From contig JAEWNY010000042.1 of NCBI GenBank assembly GCA_023461075.1, positions 1 through 22,092 on the forward strand: a stretch of 22,092 nucleotides of DNA, written 5' to 3'. The stretch is from Pseudomonadota bacterium (GTDB taxonomy: Bacteria > Pseudomonadota > Gammaproteobacteria > Xanthomonadales > Xanthomonadaceae). Position 1 is the stretch's first letter; every line of letters starts with the position of its first letter. The translations under genes and the position numbers were made by a program. Positions 7,705-14,973 of this stretch are shown here, one piece after another. Below the pieces are notes generated by a model. The model had not been told where the DNA came from. It did not search any database and saw only the letters and a list, made by a program, of their open reading frames with translations.

Positions 7705-7999
7705 CCGGATCTTGACGCACGCCCGACTTCAGCCACGCCTTCACGCTTGAACACCAATGTCGGGTCAATTCTTCACGCAACGCGTGCATAGTTGGTGCAT
7801 CTGGCACCAACTATGGAGTTGTGCCCAATACAAGGCCTGTAGCGTCAGCCTGAATGCAGCGAGAACATTTAATGAACCCCATCGTTCAATATTCAGCTTT
7901 CGTTATCTGGCGCTGCCGATACTGGCCCTCACCGACACGCGAACGACCCGGGACACACCGGGTTCCAGCGTCGGGATAACTCCAACAACGAGGTCCACC
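7705..7999. other. Intergenic boundary between the transposition operon and ax21
   Basis: No gene is supported in these 295 bases. They contain two copies of CTTCACGC (around 7739 and 7769), a perfect 12-bp inverted repeat (7787-7815), and a smaller 6-bp hairpin (ACCCGG/CCGGGT) near 7947-7964 in the ax21 leader. The ax21 promoter must also lie here, but I could not fix its -35 and -10 boxes. The region is the best place for the right-hand end of the mobile element. Confidence 0.5.
7787..7815. repeat. Perfect 12-bp inverted repeat with 5-base loop
   Basis: CATAGTTGGTGC (7787-7798) and GCACCAACTATG (7804-7815) are exact reverse complements separated by five bases. No T-run follows, so a simple terminator is unlikely. 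It lies 83 bases after tniQ and about 185 bases before ax21. It could be an operator for a dimeric regulator, a transposase-binding structure, or part of an insertion boundary. Confidence 0.7.
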
Positions 8000-8602
8000 A
8001 TGAAGAAGTCCCTGCTCGCCCTGACCCTGCTTGCCGCACTCCCCTTCGCTGCTTCGGCGGCCGACGGCATTTCCTACAACTACGCCCAAGGCGGTTACGT
8101 CAACCTGGACGGCAAGGATGACGTCAAGGCCGACGGCTGGGGCCTGGAAGGCTCGATCGCCGTGCATCCGAACGTCCACCTCTTCGCCGGCACCAACCAG
8201 CTGAAGGACAAGGATTTCGACATCGGCTTGCAGGAGTGGAAGATCGGCGCCGGCTACAACACCGCGATCTCCGCCAATACCGATTTCGTCGCCCGCGCCG
8301 CCTATCAGAAGTTGTCGACCGATGACGTCAACCTAGGTGCCGGCTTGGTGGTCCCCGGTGCCGACCTCAACGGCTACAGCGTCGAAGCCGGCGTGCGCAG
8401 CGCGCTCGCCCCGCAGTTCGAAGGCTATGCGATGGCCGGTTACGAGAAGTACGGCAACAGCGATGGCTACGAAGGCCCCGACGGCGCCTACGGTCGCCTG
8501 GGTGGCCAGTTCAAGTTCAACCCGAGCTGGGGCGTCTTTGGCGACGTCAAGTTCGGTGGCGGCGATGCCACCTGGAGCATCGGTCCGCGCGTGACCTGGT
8601 AA
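8000..8602 (+). CDS. Ax21-family outer-membrane protein
   Basis: The protein of 200 residues starts with a clear signal peptide (MKKSLLALTLLAALPFAASA, cleavage before ADGISYNY). Alternating short beta-strand-like segments follow, rich in glycine and aromatic residues, and it ends in GPRVTW with a C-terminal aromatic residue typical of outer-membrane beta-barrels. The start SYNYAQGGY and the overall pattern match the Ax21 family of Xanthomonas and relatives. That family was once proposed as a secreted signal and is now seen mainly as an outer-membrane or vesicle protein. An upstream start at 7757 would be in the same frame but lacks the signal peptide at its beginning, so I reject it. A strong terminator follows. 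It is the first chromosome-like gene right of the mobile element. Confidence 0.85.
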   Translation: MKKSLLALTLLAALPFAASAADGISYNYAQGGYVNLDGKDDVKADGWGLEGSIAVHPNVHLFAGTNQLKDKDFDIGLQEWKIGAGYNTAISANTDFVARAAYQKLSTDDVNLGAGLVVPGADLNGYSVEAGVRSALAPQFEGYAMAGYEKYGNSDGYEGPDGAYGRLGGQFKFNPSWGVFGDVKFGGGDATWSIGPRVTW

Positions 8603-8630
8603 GACGACGCCCTCCAGCGTCTCAAAGAAG

Positions 8631-8663
8631 GAAAAGCCCGGCGTTGCCGGGCTTTTCTTTTTG
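8631..8663 (+). terminator. Rho-independent terminator of ax21
   Basis: A 12-bp stem (GAAAAGCCCGGC with GCCGGGCTTTTC) has a three-base loop and is followed by CTTTTT. It lies 28 bases after the ax21 stop. The A-rich left arm gives some Ts on the other strand, so it may also stop gpsA transcription coming from the right. Confidence 0.9.
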
Positions 8664-8712
8664 CCGATGTCGGAAGCGATGCGCCGCTGTTGGATGCACC
8701 GATCGCCGCCGA

Positions 8713-9738
8713 TTAGGAGAACAGCGTGCGCGGGTATTCGGGCTTCCGCTCGCGCGCCAGAAGTTCGCGCAGGCCTTGCTCGGGCGTGATGTCGCCATGC
8801 AGGACGCGCTGGACGCCGCTGGTGATCGGCAGTTCGATGCCGTGCTTCTCGGCCTGGCGCATGACCTCGTCGGCGGTCTGGATCGACTCCACCACCTGTC
8901 CGATTTCACGGACCGCGGCTTCGATCGTCTGGCCGCGTCCGAGCGCAAGCCCCAAGCGACGATTGCGCGACAGGTCGCCGGTCGTGGTCAGCACCAGATC
9001 GCCCAAGCCCGCCAGGCCCATCAGGGTCTCGGGCTTGGCGCCGATCGCCGCTGCCAGCCGCAACATCTCGTTGAGGCCACGGGTGATCAGTCCGGCGCGG
9101 GCGTTGAGTCCAAGCTGCATGCCGTCGGCGACGCCCGTGGCGACGGCCAGCACGTTCTTCATCGCGCCGCCCAGTTCGGCACCGACCATGTCGTCGCCCG
9201 TATAGGCACGGAACGCCGGGCCGTGCATCGCCTCGGCCACGGCCTGGGCGAACGCCGCGTCATCCGAATGCACGGTCAACGCGGTCGGCAAGCCTTCGGC
9301 CACTTCCTTGGCGAACGACGGCCCGGTGACCACGGCCAGCGGCACGTCATCGCCCAATATTTCGGCGGCGACCTCGTGCAGGAAGCGGCCGGAACCCGGC
9401 TCGAAGCCCTTGGTCGCCCACGCTACGCCCGCGCCCGGGGGGCGCAGCGGCGCAAGCAGGCGCAGGGTCTCGGCGAAGGCATGCGAGGGCGTGACCACCA
9501 GCACCCAGCCGGCGCCCGCGAGCGCGGCGGCGAGATCAGTGGTCGCCACCAGCGCATCGGGTAGCGCCAGACCCGGCAGATAGCGCGGGTTCTCGTGGCG
9601 GGTGTTGATGGCCTCGGCGACGGCGGCATCGCGCCCCCACAGGGTCACCGCATGACCCTGCCGCGCCAGCAATGCCGCCAGCGCGGTACCCCAGGAGCCC
9701 GCGCCAAGGACGGCGACGGGTCCGTGGTCCGGCTTCAT
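8713..9738 (-). CDS. gpsA: NAD(P)-dependent glycerol-3-phosphate dehydrogenase
   Basis: GpsA reduces dihydroxyacetone phosphate to sn-glycerol 3-phosphate in the cytoplasm, the backbone for phospholipids. The 341-residue product has the nucleotide-binding motif GAGSWGTALA at its N-terminus, the conserved TGPSFAKEVAEGLPTA block, the catalytic-lysine region ELGGAMKNVLAVATG, and GLAGLGDLVLT with SRNRRLG near the C-terminal domain; length is normal. I start at the ATG at 9738, which places the Rossmann motif about ten residues in; the frame stays open for another 88 codons upstream, but that part overlaps secB. It follows secB by 19 bases, the same order as in many gammaproteobacteria. Confidence 0.96.
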   Translation of the reverse strand: MKPDHGPVAVLGAGSWGTALAALLARQGHAVTLWGRDAAVAEAINTRHENPRYLPGLALPDALVATTDLAAALAGAGWVLVVTPSHAFAETLRLLAPLRPPGAGVAWATKGFEPGSGRFLHEVAAEILGDDVPLAVVTGPSFAKEVAEGLPTALTVHSDDAAFAQAVAEAMHGPAFRAYTGDDMVGAELGGAMKNVLAVATGVADGMQLGLNARAGLITRGLNEMLRLAAAIGAKPETLMGLAGLGDLVLTTTGDLSRNRRLGLALGRGQTIEAAVREIGQVVESIQTADEVMRQAEKHGIELPITSGVQRVLHGDITPEQGLRELLARERKPEYPRTLFS

Positions 9739-9757
9739 CAGCCGAGCGTCCGTGCGA

Positions 9758-10282
9758 TCAGGCGTTGCCTGCGGTTTCGCTGCCCGGCTGCAGGGCGGTG
9801 TCCTGCTGGGTGGCGCGCTGGCGCAGGCCTTCGGCGTAGAGCGCGTCGAAGTTGATCGGCTGCAGCTGGAACGGGGGGAAGCCGCCATTGCTGACCAAGT
9901 CGCTGATCGCCGAACGCACGTAGGGATAGAGGACGGCCGGGCACTGCGCGCCGAGCATCGCGTCAAGGCCGGCCGCGTCGAACCCGGCCAAGCCGAACAC
10001 ACCGGCCTGCTGCACTTCGGCCAGGTATGCCGTCTTCTCGCCGACCTTGCAGGTCAGGGTCACGCCCAGGACGACCTCGAATGCGTTGTCGCCCAGCTGC
10101 TGCACGCGCTGGTTGAGGTTCATCGACAGCTCCGGCTGGACCTGCTCGTTGAACACCATCGGCGCATTCGGGGACTCGAACGAGACATCGCGCGTGTAGA
10201 TCTTCTCGACCGAGAAGCTGGCGCCCTGCAGCGCGTTGTCGTCGGCGGGGGTGGCAGCGCCGTTGGCGATGTCTTCGGACAT
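9758..10282 (-). CDS. secB: Protein-export chaperone SecB
   Basis: SecB is a cytosolic tetrameric chaperone that keeps precursor proteins unfolded and hands them to SecA. The product of 174 residues shows the family pattern: an acidic N-terminus, then FSVEKIYTRDVSFESPNAP, the Q-P-E-L-x-M-N-L-N block, TAYLAEVQQAGVF, and a C-terminal PFQLQPINFDALYAE. The ATG at 10282 has a GGAG seven bases ahead. It is the first gene of a likely secB-gpsA operon. Confidence 0.96.
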   Translation of the reverse strand: MSEDIANGAATPADDNALQGASFSVEKIYTRDVSFESPNAPMVFNEQVQPELSMNLNQRVQQLGDNAFEVVLGVTLTCKVGEKTAYLAEVQQAGVFGLAGFDAAGLDAMLGAQCPAVLYPYVRSAISDLVSNGGFPPFQLQPINFDALYAEGLRQRATQQDTALQPGSETAGNA

Positions 10283-10362
10283 GAGGTGACTCCGGAAAAA
10301 GTGGGTTGAACAGTCGAACTGGGGATTATCGCATGGGCGCGCAAGGGGCCGTCGCGTTCGTC

Positions 10363-10800
10363 TCAGCCGCGACCCTTGACCAGCGGCAGGCCGGCGCTGC
10401 GCCAGCCCTCGACGCCGCCATCTAGCACGTAGACCTTTTCGAAGCCGGCCTTGACCAGTCGCTTGGCGGCACCGGCCGCGGTCAGCCCGGCGTTGCAGAC
10501 CACCACCACCGGCAGCGCCTTGGCGGTGGCGAGTTGCTTGCTTTCGGGGTCGAACTGGCTCATCAGCACGTTCTTCGAGCCGGAGATATGGCCCTGCTGG
10601 AAGTCGTTCATGGCGCGGATGTCGACGACCAGCGCGTTTTCGCGGTTGACCAGCGCGGTCAATTCGCCGGGCTTGAGGGTCTTGAAGCCCTGCCAGAGCC
10701 GGCTGGCCTCGGTGTAGAGGATGGCCAGTGTCAGCCCGGCCAGGCCGAGCGACAGCATCGGATGGCGGCCGAGGAAGGCGATGAATTCCTGGAACGTCAC
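10363..10800 (-). CDS. Membrane-anchored rhodanese-like sulfurtransferase
   Basis: The product of 145 residues has one N-terminal membrane segment (about 14-31) followed by a single rhodanese domain facing an undetermined side of the membrane. The expected features are visible: VVDIRAMNDFQQGHISGS (D60, R62) and the active-site loop VVVCNAGLTA with the persulfide-forming C102. The start is a GTG at 10800, preceded by AGGG. It lies just upstream of secB with an 80-base gap, the position where a YibN-like rhodanese is often found in gammaproteobacteria. The physiological sulfur acceptor is unknown. Confidence 0.9.
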   Translation of the reverse strand: MTFQEFIAFLGRHPMLSLGLAGLTLAILYTEASRLWQGFKTLKPGELTALVNRENALVVDIRAMNDFQQGHISGSKNVLMSQFDPESKQLATAKALPVVVVCNAGLTAAGAAKRLVKAGFEKVYVLDGGVEGWRSAGLPLVKGRG

Positions 10801-10877
10801 GTCAAGCCCTGGAGCGTCTGCAAGGCCGGCGATTCTGCCACAGCGGGCGCCTGGCCTGGCGGTTCAACCGCGTCAGG

Positions 10878-11294
10878 TCACTGGCCGGCCCAGAAATCCG
10901 GCAAGCCCGAGGTCACGTACCAGGTCTTGGCGGCCGCGTCGTAACGCCAGCGTTCATGGTAGCGCATGCTGCGCTCGGCCATGGTGTTGCGGTTGACCAC
11001 GCCGATCTCGATCACCCGCAGCGATTCGCCCTCGCCCAGCGCCTGGCTGTCGACCGGACGGTAACCGGTCACCTGCACCTGCGCATAGCGCGCGCGCTCG
11101 ATCGAGGTGAGCGGATGCGCCTGTTTGTACGCCGGCTCAACCTGCGCCCAGGCGCCATCGATGTCGCCCCAGCGGATCGCCGCCGAATACGCGTATTGCG
11201 CCTTCTCCAGCGCGGACAGCGACGGCCCGCTGCTGGCGCAGGCGGTGAGTGCGAGCAACAACATCGACATCAGCAGCACACGCATCGGGCGCAT
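10878..11294 (-). CDS. Putative lipoprotein of unknown function
   Basis: The N-terminus MRPMRVLLMSMLLLALTACASS is a lipoprotein signal peptide with lipobox LTAC, so the mature protein should be lipid-anchored. I chose the ATG at 11294 because GGAG lies seven bases ahead; an upstream ATG at 11324 would add ten residues before the signal peptide. The mature part of about 118 residues begins with a helical segment (EKAQYAYSAAIRWGDIDGAW) and continues with a likely beta-rich region, ending in YHERWRYDAAAKTWYVTSGL. This resembles small NTF2-like or similar conserved lipoproteins; I cannot name the family. It is a separate unit or the first gene of the rhodanese-secB-gpsA series. Confidence 0.8.
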   Translation of the reverse strand: MRPMRVLLMSMLLLALTACASSGPSLSALEKAQYAYSAAIRWGDIDGAWAQVEPAYKQAHPLTSIERARYAQVQVTGYRPVDSQALGEGESLRVIEIGVVNRNTMAERSMRYHERWRYDAAAKTWYVTSGLPDFWAGQ

Positions 11295-11429
11295 GGCGAC
11301 ACTCCGGATCATCGGTGCCTGCATCCTACTGCCTCCGGGTCTACGCGCATTCAGCGCGGGTCGGCAGGGTGATCACGATGCGGCCGCAGCCTGGCGCCTG
11401 GCGAAGGCCACATGGCGCGCGCAGCAGGC

Positions 11430-11912
11430 TCATCGAGGATCATCCGAACCTGCATCGACACGCTTGGCGAAGGCCACGTAACGCGCACGCATGGAGGTGG
11501 CGATGCCGCCTGCAGGCAACGGCACGCCTACTTCGATCGCGATCCGCGCCTTGCCCTTCTGCGCGAACGCGGCGATGAAGGCATCGATGTCCTCGCCCGC
11601 GGCAGGCACGGCTTCGGCGACGAGATCGTCCCACAACGGCGCCAGGTATTTCACCTCGCTGTCGGCGACGAAGACCTCGGTGTCGGTGAACCCGGCCTCG
11701 TGCAACCGCGCGCTGACCAATGCCCAGCCCGCCAGCGTCATCAGCGAGACCAGCGAACCGCCGAACGCGCAGCCCTTGTCATTGAGATTGACCGCCAGCG
11801 GCGCGGTCAGGCCGAGCCGCGTGGGCTTGATCTGGCCCAGGCCCACCTGCATCGCCCGCACCATCGGAATGGTGTCGAGGTGTTCGCCCAGCATGCCGCG
11901 CACGTCCTGCAT
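11430..11912 (-). CDS. Thioesterase-domain protein, YiiD_C type
   Basis: The 160-residue product looks like a single hotdog-fold thioesterase domain related to the C-terminal domain of E. coli YiiD. Recognisable parts are the N-terminal helix ending in PMVRAMQVGLGQI, the block LAVNLNDKGCAFGGSLVSLM with the central helix start typical of hotdog enzymes, and the strand VFVADSEVKYLAPL. The likely activity is hydrolysis of an acyl thioester; the substrate is unknown. It is transcribed divergently from hemD with 78 bases between. The ATG at 11912 has only a weak ribosome-binding site. Confidence 0.78.
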   Translation of the reverse strand: MQDVRGMLGEHLDTIPMVRAMQVGLGQIKPTRLGLTAPLAVNLNDKGCAFGGSLVSLMTLAGWALVSARLHEAGFTDTEVFVADSEVKYLAPLWDDLVAEAVPAAGEDIDAFIAAFAQKGKARIAIEVGVPLPAGGIATSMRARYVAFAKRVDAGSDDPR

Positions 11913-11990
11913 CGTCGAATTCCGTCGTCAAAAACCCGGGCGATGGTAACCGCCTTCCCTTTCTGCGCGAGGACGGTTCCAATTGAGGCC

Positions 11991-12743
11991 ATGGGCGATC
12001 CCTCTTTTCGATTGATCTCGTTGCGCCCGGTCGGCGGCCACGGCGGCCTGCGCCGTGCCGCCGCGCGCGCGGATGGGGAGGTAGTCGCGGTCTCGCCATG
12101 GCGGACCGATGCACGCGACGACGCCGATGCACGCGCCGCATTGCGCGAAGCAATTGCCTGCCCGCTCGTGGTGTTCACCAGCCCGGCGGCAGTGCAGGCC
12201 GCCGCGCGATTGCAGTCGCTGCCACGCGTGCGCGGCAATCAGGTATTCGGTGTCGGCGAGCGCACGCGGCGCGCATTGCAAGCGGCTGGAATCGATCATG
12301 CACAGGCGCCCACGCGGATGGACAGCGAAGGCCTGCTGGCCTTGCCGGCTTTCGCGTCGCTGAAGCGAGGCGATGCGCTCGGCCTGGTCACCGCACCCGG
12401 CGGCCGCGGCGAGATCGCGCGCGTGCTCGGCGCGCGCGGTGTGGACATCGTGCGTGCGGACGTCTACGCGCGCGTGCCGGTCACGCTTTCGGCGGCCACG
12501 CGGCAGCGCTTGCAACGGGTTCTGGACGATGCGGCAGCGCCCGTGTTCCTCGCGCTCTCCAGCGGCGGGGCGTTCGAGGCCGTGCTCACGCAACTGCCCC
12601 ACGCGATGCTGCCTGCCTTGAGGCGCGTGAGAGTCATCGCCGCCAGCGACCGGCTTGCCGGCATTGCGCGCGAACGCGGCTTCAATGACATCGTCATTGC
12701 CGCGAGTGCGCGGCCCGGCGACATGGTCGCGGCGATCGGCTGA
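11991..12743 (+). CDS. hemD: Uroporphyrinogen-III synthase
   Basis: HemD closes hydroxymethylbilane to uroporphyrinogen III with inversion of ring D, in haem, sirohaem and cobalamin synthesis. The 250-residue product has the two-domain HemD pattern: LVVFTSPAAVQAAARL, then VFGVGERTRRALQAAGI, SEGLLALPAF, LVTAPGGRGEIARVL, the ADVYARVPV stretch and FLALSSGGAFEAVL. The ATG at 11991 is preceded by TGAGG; longer in-frame extensions upstream overlap the thioesterase gene in antisense and lack homology. hemC is not beside it, unlike in many bacteria. It converges with the thiolase gene, with only 3 bases between the stops and no hairpin seen. Confidence 0.88.
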   Translation: MGDPSFRLISLRPVGGHGGLRRAAARADGEVVAVSPWRTDARDDADARAALREAIACPLVVFTSPAAVQAAARLQSLPRVRGNQVFGVGERTRRALQAAGIDHAQAPTRMDSEGLLALPAFASLKRGDALGLVTAPGGRGEIARVLGARGVDIVRADVYARVPVTLSAATRQRLQRVLDDAAAPVFLALSSGGAFEAVLTQLPHAMLPALRRVRVIAASDRLAGIARERGFNDIVIAASARPGDMVAAIG

Positions 12744-12746
12744 GAC

Positions 12747-14024
12747 TCAACGCTCCAGGATCGCCACCACGCCCATGCCGCCTGCGGTGCAGATCGAGAT
12801 CAGGCAGCGCCCGCCGCCGCGTTGCGCCAGCTCTTTCGCTGCGGTGGCGACGATGCGTGCGCCAGTGGCGGCGAAGGGATGACCGGTCGCGAGCGAGGAG
12901 CCGTTCGGGTTGAGCTTGGCCGGGTCGATGCTGCCGAGCGGCGCATCCAGACCCAATCGGTTCTTGCAGTAGTCGGCATCCTCCCACGCCTTCAGCGTGC
13001 ACAACACCTGCGCGGCGAAAGCTTCGTGGATCTCGTAGAAGTCGAAGTCCTGCAGGCTCAGGCCATTGCGCGCGAGCATCTCCGGCACGGCGACGGTCGG
13101 CGCCATCAGCAGGCCTTCGCCGGCGACGAAATCCACCGCCGCGACCTGCACGTCGCGCAGCCAGGCGAGCGGTTCATGGCCGTTGGTGCGCGCCCAGTCC
13201 TCGCTGGCGAGCAGGCACGCCGCCGCGCCGTCGGTCAAAGGCGTGGAATTGCCGGCGGTCAGGGTGCCGCGCCCGGAGTTCTTGTCGAAGGCCGGCTTCA
13301 AGGTCGCCAGTTTCTCGATGCTGGAATCGGCGCGCAGGATGTTGTCGCGCTTGACGCCGCGGAATTCGACGACGAGATCATCGAAGAACCCGCGCTCGTA
13401 AGCCGCCGCCAATTTCTTGTGCGATGACACCGCGAGCGCATCCTGCGCCTCGCGACTGATGCCCCATTCCTTGGCCATGTCCTCGCAGTGCTGGCCCATC
13501 GACTTGCCGGTGCGTGGCTCGGCCACGCCCGGGAAGTCCGGCTTCAACATGCCCGGGCGCAGGCGCAGGAACTGCTTCACCTTGCCGCCGAGCGTCTTCT
13601 CCGCGTTCGCGCGAAGCAGGATCGAGCGCAGGCCCTTGCCGTAGACGATCGGCACGTCGGATGTCGTGTCCGACCCGCCACCGATCCCGGCCTCGATCTG
13701 CCCACTGGCGATCTTCATGGCGATGAGATTGATGGTGTCGAGCGAGGTGCCGCAGGCACGCTGCATCGTGATGCCCGGCGTCAGCGGCGACAAGCCCGAG
13801 GACAGCGCCGCCTCGCGGCCGAGGTTCCAGTCCGAGGAATGCTTGATCACCGCGCCCATCGCGACTTCGCCCAGTTGCTTGCCTTGCAGGCCGAACTTCT
13901 CGACCAGCGCGCCCAGCGTGCGCACCGACAGGCCCAGGTTGCCGACATCGGCATAAGCGGTGTTCTGGCGGCAGAACGGGATGCGAACGCCACCGAGCAC
14001 GGCGACACGACGGGACTGCGACAT
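12747..14024 (-). CDS. fadI: Acetyl-CoA acyltransferase (FadI-like thiolase)
   Basis: A thiolase of 425 residues that catalyses the last step of fatty-acid beta-oxidation, cleaving 3-ketoacyl-CoA, or the reverse condensation. The active-site cysteine lies in QRACGTSLD (C91), the histidines in EIHEAFAAQ and GHPFAATGAR, and the second cysteine in SICTAGGMGV (C412). Length and the long loop region between about 130 and 180 fit FadI-type enzymes rather than the shorter acetyl-CoA acetyltransferases. The partner FadJ-like hydratase/dehydrogenase is not in this window. It is divergent from the unknown gene at 14101, and an inverted repeat lies in the shared promoter region. Confidence 0.92.
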   Translation of the reverse strand: MSQSRRVAVLGGVRIPFCRQNTAYADVGNLGLSVRTLGALVEKFGLQGKQLGEVAMGAVIKHSSDWNLGREAALSSGLSPLTPGITMQRACGTSLDTINLIAMKIASGQIEAGIGGGSDTTSDVPIVYGKGLRSILLRANAEKTLGGKVKQFLRLRPGMLKPDFPGVAEPRTGKSMGQHCEDMAKEWGISREAQDALAVSSHKKLAAAYERGFFDDLVVEFRGVKRDNILRADSSIEKLATLKPAFDKNSGRGTLTAGNSTPLTDGAAACLLASEDWARTNGHEPLAWLRDVQVAAVDFVAGEGLLMAPTVAVPEMLARNGLSLQDFDFYEIHEAFAAQVLCTLKAWEDADYCKNRLGLDAPLGSIDPAKLNPNGSSLATGHPFAATGARIVATAAKELAQRGGGRCLISICTAGGMGVVAILER

Positions 14025-14038
14025 CGGATGACTCCTGC

Positions 14039-14066
14039 TTCCGTGCGGTGGCGCACGGTCTAGAAT
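14039..14066 (+). promoter_or_regulatory. Candidate promoter with a 7-bp palindrome between -35 and -10
   Basis: TTCCGT (14039-14044) and TAGAAT (14061-14066) are 16 bases apart and could serve the gene at 14101. Between them, CCGTGCG (14041-14047) and CGCACGG (14052-14058) form a perfect inverted repeat with a four-base loop, in the right place for an operator. It could also affect the divergent thiolase gene. Confidence 0.4.
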
Positions 14067-14100
14067 GCGAGTCTACCGCCGGCCCCGACAGCACGCACGC

Positions 14101-14973
14101 ATGACCGAACCCGCCACCGATGTGTCCGTGCTCGCGGTGATGGCTCTTGAGTGGATGGCCGATGCCGACCCACGCGCGGCGCTTTCGCAAGCGGATACCG
14201 GCCTGCTGGCCGAACGCATCGGCCACGACTTGTCCCTGCTGGTGCCGGAGGTCGCATCGCTTGACCTGGTGGTGATGGGCGCACACTTCGATCCCGCCGA
14301 AGTCCTGCGCCCCGGCTGGCCGGTGCATCGCCGCCTGCACGAATTGCAGCAGCGCGCGCCGGGCCGCAATGCCGGACCACGCATCCTGGCGTTCGGCACC
14401 GATGCCGAAGGCAATATCCCGCAACCCTTGCAGGCCGACGATGCGCTTCGCGGTGGCGGCTTGCGCGTGCTGCCATGGCTCCTGCACGGCGAAGGCGCGA
14501 CGGCTGTCGGCGCACGGCTGGAGGAGATTCTTGTGGATCGCGGCATGGCCCGCGCCGAGACCGCGCTGTTTGCGCAGGACACGTTCGGCGCGCGCATCGA
14601 GCATGCGCGCTATCTCACCGTGCACGACCTGGCCGCGATGACCGCGCTGCAATACCGGCACATGGGCCTGGAGCCGCTGTGGCCGCTGCTGGAAACCGCG
14701 CTGCTGTCACCGGGCCGCGAAGCCTGGCTGGACGCGCCGCCCGAACCGCTGCTGCGTTATGCCGATGGAGAAGTCCGGATCGCGTTGTTCTCCGACCATG
14801 CATGGCGCCAGCGTCATGCGGCGGACGATTGCGACATCGAGCGCCTGATGCGGAGGCGGGGATATTTCGATGCACGCATCCGCCAACTGGCCGCGGTGCT
14901 CACCGCGCACGGCATCGACCTGCGCTACGTCGATTGCCCGGAGGCCGCTGGCGCGAGATCAGCGTTGGCCTGA
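14101..14973 (+). CDS. Conserved-looking hypothetical protein, 290 residues
   Basis: I do not recognise this family. The predicted product starts MTEPATDVSVLAVMALEWMA and has no signal peptide or membrane segment, so it is probably cytoplasmic. It contains a stretch GAHFDPAEVLRPGWPVHRRL and a helical C-terminal part ending in an alpha/beta-like segment (LTAHGIDLRYVDCPEAAG). Codon bias favours this frame, and it has its own candidate promoter, which support a real gene. The ATG at 14101 is chosen over an upstream start at 14065 that overlaps the -10 box. Its last 49 bases overlap the convergent diguanylate cyclase gene. Confidence 0.7.
   Translation: MTEPATDVSVLAVMALEWMADADPRAALSQADTGLLAERIGHDLSLLVPEVASLDLVVMGAHFDPAEVLRPGWPVHRRLHELQQRAPGRNAGPRILAFGTDAEGNIPQPLQADDALRGGGLRVLPWLLHGEGATAVGARLEEILVDRGMARAETALFAQDTFGARIEHARYLTVHDLAAMTALQYRHMGLEPLWPLLETALLSPGREAWLDAPPEPLLRYADGEVRIALFSDHAWRQRHAADDCDIERLMRRRGYFDARIRQLAAVLTAHGIDLRYVDCPEAAGARSALA

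Larger units (their letters stand above)
2640..7830 (+). mobile_element. Tn7-like transposition module (TnsAB-TnsC-TniQ), ends not resolved
   Basis: Three adjacent genes encode a full core machinery: TnsAB fusion, TnsC and TniQ. The limits given are approximate and cover the gene block plus flanking inverted repeats. In Tn7 the tnsA side lies next to the right end, so one end is expected in 2534-2857. The usual TGT...ACA ends can be picked out in several places (for example TGT at 2671 and ACA at 7751), but I found no convincing matching repeats or 5-base duplication. Two readings are possible: a minimal element with no cargo between tniQ and its far end, or a rearranged or larger element that includes the restriction-modification genes to the left. 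Confidence 0.55.

Noticed and set aside
2671..7753. TGT at 2671 and ACA at 7753 as exact transposon ends
   Set aside because: Beyond the three terminal bases the ends do not align convincingly, and the flanking five bases (TGCGT and CCAAT) do not match.
7969..7990. tRNA T-arm-like sequence GGGTTCCAGC
   Set aside because: No acceptor, anticodon or D-arm partner could be folded around it.
2640..7999. CRISPR-associated transposon
   Set aside because: A TnsAB fusion and TniQ occur in such systems, but no spaced direct repeats or Cas genes are visible in the window.
13378..14661. Frame of 427 codons on the minus strand across fadI and the unknown gene
   Set aside because: It overlaps fadI in another frame and runs antisense through the neighbour; no homology signal.
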